A DNA stretch of 64,000 bases from Bradyrhizobium diazoefficiens (GCF_016616425.1 NZ_CP067101.1:7080347-7144346); one strand, 5' to 3'. Shown: positions 1 to 8,471, numbered from the stretch's first letter. Notes: generated by a model from the letters alone, not told the origin. Made by a program: numbers and translations.

Positions 1-17
1 CGCGGAGGTCAGAGATC

Positions 18-230
18 GTGGCGGACATGATCCTCGAATCCACGATACGGTGCCCGAACTGCGGCAGCGAATCGACCGAGCGGATGCCGACGGACGCCTG
101 CCAATTCCTCTACGACTGCAGGCATTGCGGCGTCCGCTTGAAGCCCAGGGACGGCGACTGCTGCGTCTTCTGCTCCTACGGGACGGTTCCGTGTCCGCCG
201 GTTCAGGAAGCAGGAGGCTGCTGTAGGTAG
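18..230 (+). CDS. GDCCVxC-motif small cysteine-rich protein
   Basis: A 70-residue protein with the motif GDCCVFCSYG near the C-terminus, preceded by CPNCGS and a second CxxC (CRHC), so it looks like a small zinc-ribbon or metal-binding protein. Proteins with a GDCCVxC motif form a recognised family, often near metal-resistance genes; the function is unproven. The GTG at 18 is preferred because a GGAGG sits 9 bases upstream; an in-frame ATG lies at 27. No mer-type gene is visible here, but the window starts just upstream, so the 5' neighbour is unknown. Confidence 0.75.
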   Translation: MADMILESTIRCPNCGSESTERMPTDACQFLYDCRHCGVRLKPRDGDCCVFCSYGTVPCPPVQEAGGCCR

Positions 231-410
231 GCCCGGCCGCGCTCGCTTCAGCCGGCTGCCTTCGCGCCGATCGCCCGTCCGATGCCACGCGCCGGATCGA
301 AGATCGCGCTCTTCGCGGGCGTGTCTTCACCGAAGGGCCGGGAACAGTAGAAACCTTTGCCTCGACCTGTCGTTGGGCGGAAGAAAGCAGATTTTCTCGG
401 GAGAGCATCG

Positions 411-632
411 ATGCAGGTCCAGGGAATCATGCAGCGAAACGTAGCAATTGCCGATCCCAACATGACGATCCGCGATGTCGCGATGCGCGCCGACAACATT
501 TCATTGCGGGTCGGCGAACATGGTCGTCTGATCGGGATAGTGACGGACCGCGATATTGTGATGCGTGGTGTCGCGACCAATCGCGCGCCCGGAAATACAA
601 CCGAGGAGAGGCTGCCATGGCATTCAGCTTGA
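411..632 (+). pseudogene. Truncated CBS-domain protein
   Basis: The frame from ATG 411 starts like a stand-alone CBS-pair protein (MQVQGIMQRNV) and contains the strongly conserved GRLIGIVTDRDIVMRGVA. It is only 73 residues, whereas such proteins are normally about 140 residues with two CBS motifs. The second motif is absent, and the stretch before the GRLIGIVTD segment appears shortened. The frame runs 16 bases into the following PEBP gene before stopping, which fits a deletion that removed the 3' half. CBS pairs bind adenosyl ligands; this remnant probably does not fold as a full pair. Confidence 0.7.
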
Positions 633-1147
633 CGAGCCCCGCGTTTCGCGATGGCGAACGCATACCATCTGAATATACAGCAGACGGCGCCAATTTCTCT
701 CCGCCGCTGCAATGGTCGGATCCACCGCAGGGCACCAGGAGTTTCGCACTCGTGGTCGAGGATCCAGATGCGCCGTCGGGCACGTTCCGCCATTGGGGGC
801 TTTACAACATTACGGGCGAACGCACCTTACTACCGGAAGGTCTCGGCGCGGGCGGCAAGGCGAAATCAGAGGCCATGAAATCAGAGGCCATGAAATCAGA
901 GGCCATGAAATCAGAGGCCATGAAATCGGAGACCATGGGAAAGGGCGTCAACGATTTCGGCGAGGTCCATTACCATGGGCCAGCTCCGCCCAGGGGTCAC
1001 GGGACACATCATTACCATTTCAAGCTCGCGGCGCTCGACGTCGAGACGCTGTCGCAAGCGCCCAAGCTTACCGCGGCCGACATATGGAAGGCGGCCGAAA
1101 AGCATATGCTCGGACAGGCAGAGCTCGTCGGGACTTACAGCCGGTGA
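617..1147 (+). CDS. YbhB/YbcL-type PEBP (Raf kinase inhibitor-like) protein
   Basis: A 176-residue phosphatidylethanolamine-binding-protein family member. The ligand-pocket segments DPDAPSGTFRHWGLYNI and GPAPPRGHGTHHYHF are intact, as is the GVNDFGEVHYHGP region, so the fold should be complete. The start ATG 617 has a GAGGAGAGG upstream. Bacterial YbhB proteins are cytosolic with an unclear role. The oddity is five near-identical KSEAM/KSETM units, at about residues 83-107, in the loop between the two conserved halves; they come from a 15-bp tandem DNA repeat. The gene overlaps the end of the truncated CBS frame. Confidence 0.9.
   Translation: MAFSLTSPAFRDGERIPSEYTADGANFSPPLQWSDPPQGTRSFALVVEDPDAPSGTFRHWGLYNITGERTLLPEGLGAGGKAKSEAMKSEAMKSEAMKSEAMKSETMGKGVNDFGEVHYHGPAPPRGHGTHHYHFKLAALDVETLSQAPKLTAADIWKAAEKHMLGQAELVGTYSR
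863..937 (+). repeat. 15-bp in-frame minisatellite in PEBP gene
   Basis: Four perfect copies of AAATCAGAGGCCATG are followed by a fifth with two changes (AAATCGGAGACCATG), head to tail and in frame. They encode (K-S-E-A-M)x4 then K-S-E-T-M. The unit is a multiple of three, so copy-number changes keep the frame and only alter loop length. Confidence 0.97.
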
Positions 1148-1239
1148 GCTGTTACCGCTGCGATGGATTATCGTCCGCTATCGCAGAGCTCATTCGCAGA
1201 ACACCGGAGCGATTGCCATCTGGATGGGACAGTCAATGA

Positions 1240-1533
1240 AAGTCGACTCCCGAGATTGCCGACAGCCTCGGCGTCGACGACCTTCCTGGTGCGATCATCG
1301 CCAACCTTCAAAAGGATGGTCCCGCGGCGAAGGCAGGTTTGCAGCGTGGCGACGTAGTCACATCGGTGAGTGGAGAGCCGATCAAGAGCGCCACCGAACT
1401 GACAAAAACGATCCACGCAACGAAGCCCGGCTCTTCAGTTCAACTCGCGATGGTTCGCGCCGGAAAGCAAAGCTTGGTAAGCGCAACGCTGGATCAGCTC
1501 CCACATGAATCCGAGCAACCCCAGCCGAACTAG
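1240..1533 (+). pseudogene. HtrA/DegP PDZ-domain remnant
   Basis: The frame is open from 1240 (after a TGA at 1237) to the TAG at 1531. It reads as the C-terminal PDZ domain of a DegP/HtrA protease: EIADSLGVDDLPGAIIAN, then DGPAAKAGLQRGDVVTSVSG with the carboxylate-binding-loop region, then EPIKSATEL. The trypsin-like protease domain and the first PDZ domain are missing upstream, and no plausible start and ribosome site precedes the PDZ. Periplasmic HtrA proteins are normally about 450-500 residues, so this is a 3' fragment. Confidence 0.75.
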
Positions 1534-1867
1534 CCGGACTAGAGCGCTTTCCAGCGAAGAACGTCTTCAAACGTCATCGAAATTTTGGTGCCGCTTGGAA
1601 CATCGGTCGACGTCGTGGGTTGGTTATCCAGTGAGCGATCGATGGAACGGCAAGGCCAGAGCGAAAGCAAGGATACACCGGACCAAAGATTTGTTCACAA
1701 GCCCCGTCAGCCTACTCGGTAACTGGCGGGGTCATTTTTTTTGCCCGTGGCCGGTCCTATCGCCGAAGCTGTTCCTTGTATTGGCCTGGTCACAGGCAAT
1801 GGAACGAGAGAATTAGGAACCTTGGGACGAAGCGGCGATTGCGCACCAGATATAACCAGCGCGGCCG
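1534..1867. other. Gene-free stretch before nuoB
   Basis: No frame here resembles a protein family. The only structure seen is the terminator hairpin at 1702-1742, which would stop transcripts coming from the HtrA remnant. The promoter of the downstream nuoB homologue should lie between 1745 and 1867, but I could not pick clear -35/-10 boxes. Confidence 0.6.
1702..1742 (+). terminator. Rho-independent terminator
   Basis: A CCCCGTCAG / CTGGCGGGG stem (one G-T wobble) is followed by TCATTTTTTTT. Stem, loop and T-run are all present. It follows a decayed gene, so it may be left over from the former HtrA transcription unit. Confidence 0.8.
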
Positions 1868-2380
1868 ATGCCGATGGACGCTTTCAGCACTGTTCCGTTC
1901 GACCCTCTCAAAGACAATCTTGGCGACCGCGGCTTCTTTGTCGCTCCGTTCGATGACCTGATCACGTGGGCCCGGTCGGGCTCACTGATGTGGATGACCT
2001 TCGGTCTGGCGTGCTGCGCGATCGAGCAAATGCAAGTGTCGATGCCGAGATACGATATCGAGCGGTTTGGCGCGGCTCCTCGCGCATCGCCTCGACAATC
2101 CGACGTCATGATCGTTTCTGGCACGCTCTGCAACAAGATGGCACCCGCATTGCGCAAGGTCTATGACCAGATGCCGGAACCCCGTTACGTCATATCAATG
2201 GGATCGTGTGCCAACGGCGGCGGCTATTATCACTATTCATATTCGGTCGTCCGCGGTTGTGACCGCATCGTGCCGGTCGACATCTATGTCCCAGGCTGTC
2301 CTCCCACGGCTGAAGCCCTGCTCTACGGACTTATGATGCTTCAGAAAAAGATTCGGCGATCTGGAACGATCGAAAGATGA
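1868..2380 (+). CDS. nuoB: Orphan NADH-quinone oxidoreductase subunit B (NuoB-like)
   Basis: A 170-residue homologue of the complex I subunit that carries iron-sulfur cluster N2. The four cysteine sites are intact: [11 protein letters not shown] (two adjacent Cys), [17 protein letters not shown] and [12 protein letters not shown]. The family partners NuoA, C, D and so on are not in the window, so it stands outside a nuo operon. An NDUFA9-like gene lies about 0.9 kb downstream on the same strand. It may be a paralogue able to replace the operon copy or to serve another hydrogenase-like module; the latter is inference. ATG 1868 or 1874 could be the start. Confidence 0.88.
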   Translation: MPMDAFSTVPFDPLKDNLGDRGFFVAPFDDLITWARSGSLMWMTFGLACCAIEQMQVSMPRYDIERFGAAPRASPRQSDVMIVSGTLCNKMAPALRKVYDQMPEPRYVISMGSCANGGGYYHYSYSVVRGCDRIVPVDIYVPGCPPTAEALLYGLMMLQKKIRRSGTIER

Positions 2381-2447
2381 ATGCCTCGCGTACGCGTTGG
2401 TTATCCGAGCGGAAATCGATCGATAGTGTGGATGAAGGGAGAGCGCC

Positions 2448-2774
2448 ATGCCGCAGATCCAAATCGGTCAGCAGCCAGTCACACAGATCACCATCATCGA
2501 GGCAGAGCCGGAGAAACAGAACGAGGCTCTGTCGCTGATGAGAGAGCGAGCCCATTTCATGCAGCGTCAGCCGGGGTTCATTTCGATTAGGTTGCATCGT
2601 AGCCTCGATGGACGCCGCATCGTGAACTACATTCAGTGGGAGAGCCGTGACCTCCTGCGGGCTGCGCACCAGTCACCTGAATTTCGTAAGGCCTGGAGCC
2701 AGTTCGGAAAGCTCGCAGGTGACATCGATCCTCATCTGTACGAGGTCGCCGAGATCCTCGCCGACGGGCAGTGA
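2448..2774 (+). CDS. Antibiotic-biosynthesis-monooxygenase (ABM) domain protein
   Basis: A 108-residue dimeric alpha-beta-barrel (ABM) protein. Family features seen: an early strand (TQITIIEAEPEK), the QPGFISIRLHRSLDGRRIVNYIQWES segment typical of the fold, and a C-terminal helix-strand (LYEVAEILADG). Members include small cofactor-free monooxygenases and heme-degrading enzymes; nothing here indicates a substrate. ATG 2448 has GAGAGCGCC upstream. It lies 67 bp after nuoB on the same strand and could share its transcript. Confidence 0.82.
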   Translation: MPQIQIGQQPVTQITIIEAEPEKQNEALSLMRERAHFMQRQPGFISIRLHRSLDGRRIVNYIQWESRDLLRAAHQSPEFRKAWSQFGKLAGDIDPHLYEVAEILADGQ

Positions 2775-2919
2775 ACTGGTCAGCGGCGGAAGTTCGCCGC
2801 GCTGCCCGGCGCCAGAGATGGCGGCAACAGGCCGGAAGAGATGGGCGGACCTCGAGACCTGATCTCGCGCTGGATCATCTCTCGCTACATCGGCGGAGCC
2901 AGCCCGTTCTTGCCGACCG

Positions 2920-3108
2920 TCAGACGGCTTGCTTCCAGACTGCCGTCAGCATTTTCGATAATCCGACTTCATCGATCAGGTTTGCCAGCGGCACACCTTT
3001 CCATTTTCCGATGCAGCTCCAGCCCTCGACGCAATCATGCCGTGTGATTTGCGTGCGCGGCGGAAGGCGGCGCAGGTCATCCAGCGCCAGCGGTTCCACG
3101 CCGCCCGT
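2920..3108 (-). pseudogene. Sulfite-oxidase-type molybdopterin enzyme remnant
   Basis: On the minus strand about 50 residues match the core of the oxidoreductase molybdopterin-binding domain: GGVEPLALDDLRRLPPRTQ followed by ITRHDCVEGWSCIGKWKGVP and LANLIDEVGL. The Cys in RHDCVEGWS matches the molybdenum-ligating Cys of the SUOX/YedY family. The frame stops soon after (KMLTAVWKQAV) and nothing upstream resembles the N-terminus, so most of a roughly 200-300-residue enzyme is gone. Confidence 0.7.
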
Positions 3109-3269
3109 ATCGGGCGTCCTCTGCCGAGTCGATCGCAAATTTACGGGCGCCGGAAAGGCTCGATCTGAATTGATGAAACTCAAAGGGAACAACGGAAGAC
3201 GCACCGATTTTGCCCAACGCATACAGGGCGAACGGTCTCGATCGCCGTTCCAAACGATGCCGAGGTGTG

Positions 3270-4211
3270 ATGGCCGCCGCAAGCAATCGCCTTGTCACGG
3301 TGTTCGGCGGGACGGGATTCCTCGGCCGGCGCGTTGTTCGATTCCTTCTCCAGGCGCCCGTGTTTTCCGTTCGGATTGCCTCAAGACATCCCGAACGAGG
3401 CAGGCAGCTTTTTGGTTATGACGACCCGCGCCTCCAATCTGTGCGGGTCGATCTACACGACGAGCCTTCGATAGCCGTTGCGCTTGATGGCGCAGACAGC
3501 GCCGTCAACGCAGTCAGTCTCTATGTTGAACATGGACGGGAGACGTTTCACTCCGTGCATGTGGAATCCGCCCGGCGATTGGCGGCCCAAGCACATCAAG
3601 CCGGCGTCAAGCGGCTCATCCATGTTTCCGGAATCGGCTCTGATGTCACTTCCCCGTCCCTCTATATTCGCGAGCGCGGCGAAGGCGAACTGGCGGTCCG
3701 CGCAGTATTTTCTGAGGCCACGCTGGTTCGCCCGGCAGTCATGTTCGGGCCGGATGACGCGTTTCTCACCACTATCCTCAAGCTGCTCCGCCAGTATCCG
3801 ATTTATCCGATGTTCGGGCGCGGGTTGACGAGATTGCAGCCGGCCTATGTCGACGATGTGGCCGAAGCGATCACAAGAGCGCTTCTGAGCACCGAAGCGA
3901 ACGCAATCACGTATGAATGTGCCGGTCCTCGCATCTACACATACGAAGAGTTTCTCAGAACAGTCGCGCACGCAGTCGGCCGCAGACCAATGCTCGTTCC
4001 CGTGCCGTTTGCTGCTTGGCATGTAGCGGGATGGGTTTCGGAGCTGCTTCCAAGGCCACCGATCACGCGGAATCAAGTGGAGTTGATGCAGATCGACAAC
4101 GTAGCGTCAGTGGGAATGCCAGGATTTTCTGAGCTTGAAATCCAGCCGCGATCAGTCGAGCAAACTATACCGACCATGTTGCGGGAAAGCATTCGGCCAA
4201 CCGGCTCTTGA
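3270..4211 (+). CDS. NDUFA9-like NAD(P)-binding oxidoreductase
   Basis: An extended short-chain dehydrogenase of about 313 residues. The Rossmann motif VTVFGGTGFLGRRVVR is at the N-terminus, followed by VSLYVEHGRETFHSVHV and the SDR-like segments VKRLIHVSGIGSD and PAVMFGPDDAFLTTI. Overall it matches the complex I NDUFA9 subunit family, which binds NADPH and is usually atypical in its catalytic residues. ATG 3270 is chosen over 3210 because the shorter start gives the normal N-terminus and has GAGGTGTG just upstream. An orphan nuoB lies upstream, so a link to quinone-linked electron transfer is tempting but unproven. Confidence 0.82.
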   Translation: MAAASNRLVTVFGGTGFLGRRVVRFLLQAPVFSVRIASRHPERGRQLFGYDDPRLQSVRVDLHDEPSIAVALDGADSAVNAVSLYVEHGRETFHSVHVESARRLAAQAHQAGVKRLIHVSGIGSDVTSPSLYIRERGEGELAVRAVFSEATLVRPAVMFGPDDAFLTTILKLLRQYPIYPMFGRGLTRLQPAYVDDVAEAITRALLSTEANAITYECAGPRIYTYEEFLRTVAHAVGRRPMLVPVPFAAWHVAGWVSELLPRPPITRNQVELMQIDNVASVGMPGFSELEIQPRSVEQTIPTMLRESIRPTGS

Positions 4212-4323
4212 ATGGAGCCGGTCACGGAGCGTTCTGCGTCCCGCAATTCGTCTGCGCTTGGCGCCAGATAGCCGGGAGTATGGATGGGAGCCTCTTCGTC
4301 GACGGCACAAGCTCCCGCGCGAC

Positions 4324-4497
4324 TTAATGCGCAAGAACGACGACTATCGCCGCGAGGACAACCGCGCCGAGCAGCCCCGCCAGGAAAATTGCCCTCCTTG
4401 CCGGTGTCCTAAGAATGATCTCTCCGCCCCTCGCCCGTTCAGCCGGATAAGGCTCTTTGTGAGGAGGAGGCGTCTCTGCTGGACCTTCACGAACCAT
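4324..4497 (-). CDS. Small single-span membrane protein
   Basis: A 57-residue protein with a Pro/Glu-rich cytosolic start, then ARGGEIILRTPARRAIFLAG and one hydrophobic segment (AIFLAGLLGAVVLAAIVVVL) ending in AH. This architecture is common among small uncharacterised Bradyrhizobium proteins. ATG 4497 is preferred to the in-frame TTG at 4506. It lies downstream of, and on the same strand as, the Tal-Tkt gene. The function is unknown. Confidence 0.6.
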   Translation of the reverse strand: MVREGPAETPPPHKEPYPAERARGGEIILRTPARRAIFLAGLLGAVVLAAIVVVLAH

Positions 4498-4661
4498 ACT
4501 GAACAACGCACCTGTACGATTTCGTTCCGTTCTGCGGTGGACGGAACCGGCGTCCCTTCTCCTTGTTCGCCCTCGTTCGGGTTCGCAGCCGAAAGCACCC
4601 GAGGAAGGTCAAGCAAAGCGCCGTTCGCCGGCGATCGCTGCAAGGACACACCCGTACGCGA

Positions 4662-7604
4662 TCAGGCTGCCAGTTGCAGGACCTTCTCTTCAATCGACCG
4701 GCGCGAGATGCCGTACCTGTCGAGCAACTCGTCTTTCGTGCCGGAGCGCGGCAGTCGTGCAATCCCGAGCCGATACACCGGTGCCGTCGAACCGACCGCG
4801 GCCGACACGGCATCGCCCAGACCGCCATCGATTGCGTGATCCTCGACGACTATAAATCCCCCGGTCTCGCGACCGGCTGTCGACAGCGTGGCGGTATCGA
4901 TGGGTTTCACCGAATAGGCGTCGATCACGCGGATCGAAATTCCCCGCCCGTCGAGCATGTCAGAGGCGGCCAGCGCCTCATGCACCGTAATGCCTGCCGC
5001 AACCACAGTGAGCCGGTCGTGCAGCGACGAGCGCAGCACCTTGGCTCCGCCTATCGGAAACTCCTCCGCATCGGAGTAGATCACCGGCGTCTTCGGCCGT
5101 GTTGTCCGGATGTAGACGATTCCGTTGGTGCGGACCGCCGCTGCGGTCAGCCGCTCGGCGCTGACCGCGTCTGCCGGATACAGAACCGTACTCTCGATCA
5201 GAGCACGGAACATGGCGAGGTCCTCAAGGCCCATCTGCGACGGGCCGTCCTCGCCGATCGACACGCCGGCATGGCTGCCGCACAGCACGAGATGGGCGGG
5301 CCGCGAATACTGCGCCATGCGGATAAAGTCATAAGCCCGCGTGAGGAAACACGCGAACGTCGCTGCACATGGGATCTTGCCTGCCGCCGCGAGGCCGAGC
5401 GCGACGCCGACCATATTCTGCTCGGCGATGAAGCCCTCGAAGAAGCGTTCCGGGTATCGCGCCGCGAACGCCTCTGTTCCGGTGGAGTTCTTCACGTCGC
5501 CATCAAGCGCCACCACCGCAGGTTCCTCACCGCCGAGCCGCTCCAGCGCGCGTCCAAATGCCGCTCGGGTTGCCACCTTGTCGCCCAGCCGATAGGCGGG
5601 TGCGGAGCTTACGGCGGCCGCACGGCGCGGGCTTACCACCTGGCCGACCCGACGCGCCTCGACCGCGTGCGGCGGCGCCGCATCACCCAATTCCTCAAGT
5701 GCCCGCGACATCTGTTCGCGGTCGAGCGGCTTGCCGTGCCATCCATCCGCTCCCTCGAGGAACGAAACTCCCTTGCCCTTAACGGTGCGCGCGAGGATCG
5801 CGGTTGGGCCTTCCTCATGCGCAGTCCGAAATGCCGCAAGGATCGCCGCCATATCGTGACCGTCGATTTCGATGGTGCGCCAGCCGAAGCTGGCGAACCG
5901 GCGCGCGAACACCCCGGTGTCGTGGTGATAGGGTGCCGCATCGCTCTGGCCGAGACCGTTGACGTCGACGATCGCCGTCACCTTCGCAAGGCCGTTGAGC
6001 GAAGCAAACTGCGCGGCCTCCCAAACCGAGCCTTCCGAGCATTCCCCATCGCCAAGCAGGCAGAATACGTGGGCATCGATGCGGTCCAGGCGATTCGCGG
6101 CCGCGAGCCCGTTGGCTGCCGCAAGCCCCTGGCCGAGCGATCCGGTCGCGACCCTGACCCACGGATTGAGCGGGGTCGGATGCCCCTCCAGCGTGCTGTC
6201 GATCCGGCGCAGCGACAGCGGATCCTCGCTGACGGCGCCGGCTTCATTCAGCGCTGCCCACAGGATCGGCGCCGCATGGCCTTTCGACAGCACGAACGTA
6301 TCGACGTTGCGGGCGGCCGGATCGTGCGGATCCCACCGCATCTCTCGAAAGAACAGCGCCGCCACGATGTCGGCGCACGACATGCAAGAGGTCGGATGTC
6401 CCGAGCCCGCTTCCGTCGTCATGCGGATCACGAGTCGCCGCAGCCGCCGGGCCTCTGCCCGCAAATCATCCAGGTCGCCGAAGGCCACGGCGCGCTCGCC
6501 CTTGGCGGCGAGCTGCTTGAGCAGCGCGTCAAAGGGGGCAATGAATTTCTGCACCGCCTCGTTCTCGAGCTGGGCGCTGACAAGATCGAACGATATCCCG
6601 AGGCGCTCCAGGTCGGCCATCACGCGTCGCGCGTCCGGCACGCCCTGATTAACTGTCGCCTGGACGGCGCCGTGGTCCCGGAACGCCGCAATCGTCTTGC
6701 GCGGCATCGTGTTGATGGTCATCGGGCCGATCAGCGGCTCGACATACATAAGATCCGGATAGTCCGGATTCTTGGTGCTGGTGCTTGCCCACAGCATTCG
6801 TTGCACGTGTGCACCTTTCGCGGCGAGCGCCATCCAGCGGTTGCTTGCCAGGATATGGCTGAACGCCTGATAGGCGAGCTTGGCGTTGGCGATCGCGACC
6901 TTGCCCAGGAGACTGCGCGGATCAGGATCGGAAGGTGGGCGGTCGGGCACGATGCGCTGCTGCAACAGCCGATCTCCGAGCACATCGATACGGCTGAGGA
7001 AGAAGCTTGCGACCGAGGCGATGCGTTCGATCGGCCGGCCAGCTTCCAGCCGCCGTTCAAGCGCTCGCAGGTAGGCCTCAGCCACCGCCTCGTAACGGGA
7101 GATCGAGAACAGCAGCGTGATGTTGACGTTGATGCCTTCGAACAGCAGCTCTTCGACGGCCGGAACCCCTGCCGGGGTGCCCGGAATCTTGATGAACAGG
7201 TTCGGCCGGCCCACCATTGACCACAGCCGGCGCGCCTCCTCGATCGACGCCTCTGTGTCGTGGGCGAGGTGGGGCGAGACTTCGAGGCTTACGAAGCCGT
7301 CGACGCCCGCGGTCTCCTCGTACACCGGACGCAGGATGTCACAGGCGTTCCGTACGTCGCTGGTAATGAGCTCTTCATAGATGCCGGCCGGGGATTGGCC
7401 CGCCAAGGCCGCGCGCGCGATGTCCTGGTCGTAATCCGCGCCTTCCGCAACCGCCTTCGCGAAGATGGCCGGATTCGACGTGATACCACGCAGGCCCTCC
7501 TCGCCAACCCGCCGTGCCAGATCGCCGCTATCGATCATTCGCCGGGTGAGATCATCCATCCAGCAGCTCTGGCCTTGCGCCAGGAGTTCGACTGTCCGGT
7601 TCAT
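4662..7604 (-). CDS. Bifunctional transaldolase-transketolase fusion
   Basis: One 980-residue reading frame joins two non-oxidative pentose phosphate enzymes. Residues 1-365 are transaldolase: GITSNPAIFAKA, the Schiff-base lysine region NLFIKIPGTPAG (Lys139), NVNITLLFS and WASTSTKNPDY. Residues from about 385 are a compact transketolase: TTEAGSGHPTSCMSCADI, LSKGHAAPILW, TGSLGQGLAAANG, the thiamine-diphosphate motif GDGECSEGSVWEAA, then the pyrimidine-binding half with AEQNMVGVALGLAAAGK. The transketolase half (about 595 residues) is shorter than classical TktA and resembles joined split-type transketolase subunits. Both active sites look intact. The upstream gene on the same strand starts 50 bp away and probably shares the transcript. 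Confidence 0.93.
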   Translation of the reverse strand: MNRTVELLAQGQSCWMDDLTRRMIDSGDLARRVGEEGLRGITSNPAIFAKAVAEGADYDQDIARAALAGQSPAGIYEELITSDVRNACDILRPVYEETAGVDGFVSLEVSPHLAHDTEASIEEARRLWSMVGRPNLFIKIPGTPAGVPAVEELLFEGINVNITLLFSISRYEAVAEAYLRALERRLEAGRPIERIASVASFFLSRIDVLGDRLLQQRIVPDRPPSDPDPRSLLGKVAIANAKLAYQAFSHILASNRWMALAAKGAHVQRMLWASTSTKNPDYPDLMYVEPLIGPMTINTMPRKTIAAFRDHGAVQATVNQGVPDARRVMADLERLGISFDLVSAQLENEAVQKFIAPFDALLKQLAAKGERAVAFGDLDDLRAEARRLRRLVIRMTTEAGSGHPTSCMSCADIVAALFFREMRWDPHDPAARNVDTFVLSKGHAAPILWAALNEAGAVSEDPLSLRRIDSTLEGHPTPLNPWVRVATGSLGQGLAAANGLAAANRLDRIDAHVFCLLGDGECSEGSVWEAAQFASLNGLAKVTAIVDVNGLGQSDAAPYHHDTGVFARRFASFGWRTIEIDGHDMAAILAAFRTAHEEGPTAILARTVKGKGVSFLEGADGWHGKPLDREQMSRALEELGDAAPPHAVEARRVGQVVSPRRAAAVSSAPAYRLGDKVATRAAFGRALERLGGEEPAVVALDGDVKNSTGTEAFAARYPERFFEGFIAEQNMVGVALGLAAAGKIPCAATFACFLTRAYDFIRMAQYSRPAHLVLCGSHAGVSIGEDGPSQMGLEDLAMFRALIESTVLYPADAVSAERLTAAAVRTNGIVYIRTTRPKTPVIYSDAEEFPIGGAKVLRSSLHDRLTVVAAGITVHEALAASDMLDGRGISIRVIDAYSVKPIDTATLSTAGRETGGFIVVEDHAIDGGLGDAVSAAVGSTAPVYRLGIARLPRSGTKDELLDRYGISRRSIEEKVLQLAA

Positions 7605-7653
7605 CTACGATCTCCTTAGTTCAAGTGCCTGGAAAGCCGACCACGCACTGCCT

Positions 7654-8439
7654 TTATTGCCATTCGCCCTTGATCAGCGGACCGATGGGATGCTCGCGCG
7701 GCGACATCTTGAGCTGGCGGAAGATGTCGGCATTGCGGGCGGTCTCGTGTTCGGTCTCGATATCGACCCCGTAGGCGCGCTCGGGATCGACGCGCGCCCC
7801 GATCAGGATGAACTCGGCGCCTTCATAGTCGAGCAGATGCGGGTCTTCCGATGCAAAGCGCCTGCCGCGGAATTCCTGCTCGATCCGTTTTGGGTAATGC
7901 GCCTCTTCCTGTTCCGACAGTCCTGCGCCGGGCGGTGACCCGGCCTCGGGGTTCTTGATCGAAATAATGTAAGCTGCCTGGCGCTCAATATTCAGCTCCT
8001 CCTGAACTTCGCCGGGCCGCCGTGGCAGTTCGAGTTCATAGCTCAAGTGGAGATTGCGGCCGCGCTTGATCAGCGCATAGACCCCTTCACCGGCGGGCCG
8101 TACCGCTGGCAGCCGACGTTCGCCGCGCGTCTCGGTCGCATAATGCCGCTCACGGAATTCGTCCTCGACAGCGGGGCCGGATTTGACCGCCTCGATGAAA
8201 CCCCAGATGCGTTCATGATCGTGCGCCTCCGGCAGCCGCTTGCGCCCGAGCACCGCCACCCGCAGCCGGGCCTGTCCTTCCGGCTTCATCATCATGTAAA
8301 AGCGCTGGACGTCAGCCAGGCCTTCCGCCTTGTCCTGCTCGATCCGCGGTCGGTAGGCAAAATAGATGTCGCCTCTTTCGACGATGTCCTCGGAAACCTC
8401 CGCCTGCGGGTCGCCGCGCCTCCGTTGCACAGAAACCAT
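7654..8439 (-). CDS. Conserved protein of unknown function upstream of Tal-Tkt
   Basis: A 261-residue soluble protein rich in Arg and Glu, with no signal peptide or membrane segment and no domain I recognise. Distinct segments: ERGDIYFAYRPRIEQDKAEG, RLRVAVLGRKRLPEAHDHER, GVYALIKRGRNLHLSYELEL and DYEGAEFILIGARVDPER. The stop is 50 bp from the start of the Tal-Tkt gene, so co-transcription and a role linked to sugar-phosphate metabolism are likely but inferred. A FixK-like site lies 33 bp upstream of the annotated ATG; if it acts at the usual -40 position, the true start would be further downstream. Confidence 0.75.
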   Translation of the reverse strand: MVSVQRRRGDPQAEVSEDIVERGDIYFAYRPRIEQDKAEGLADVQRFYMMMKPEGQARLRVAVLGRKRLPEAHDHERIWGFIEAVKSGPAVEDEFRERHYATETRGERRLPAVRPAGEGVYALIKRGRNLHLSYELELPRRPGEVQEELNIERQAAYIISIKNPEAGSPPGAGLSEQEEAHYPKRIEQEFRGRRFASEDPHLLDYEGAEFILIGARVDPERAYGVDIETEHETARNADIFRQLKMSPREHPIGPLIKGEWQ

Positions 8440-8471
8440 GTTCCAGCCAATCGTGCTCGACTTCCTCTGTC

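Noticed and set aside
4563..7220. 885-codon open frame on the plus strand opposite Tal-Tkt
   Set aside because: It is the complement of a clearly coding gene; the residues are Arg/Ala/Asp/His-rich without any family motif.
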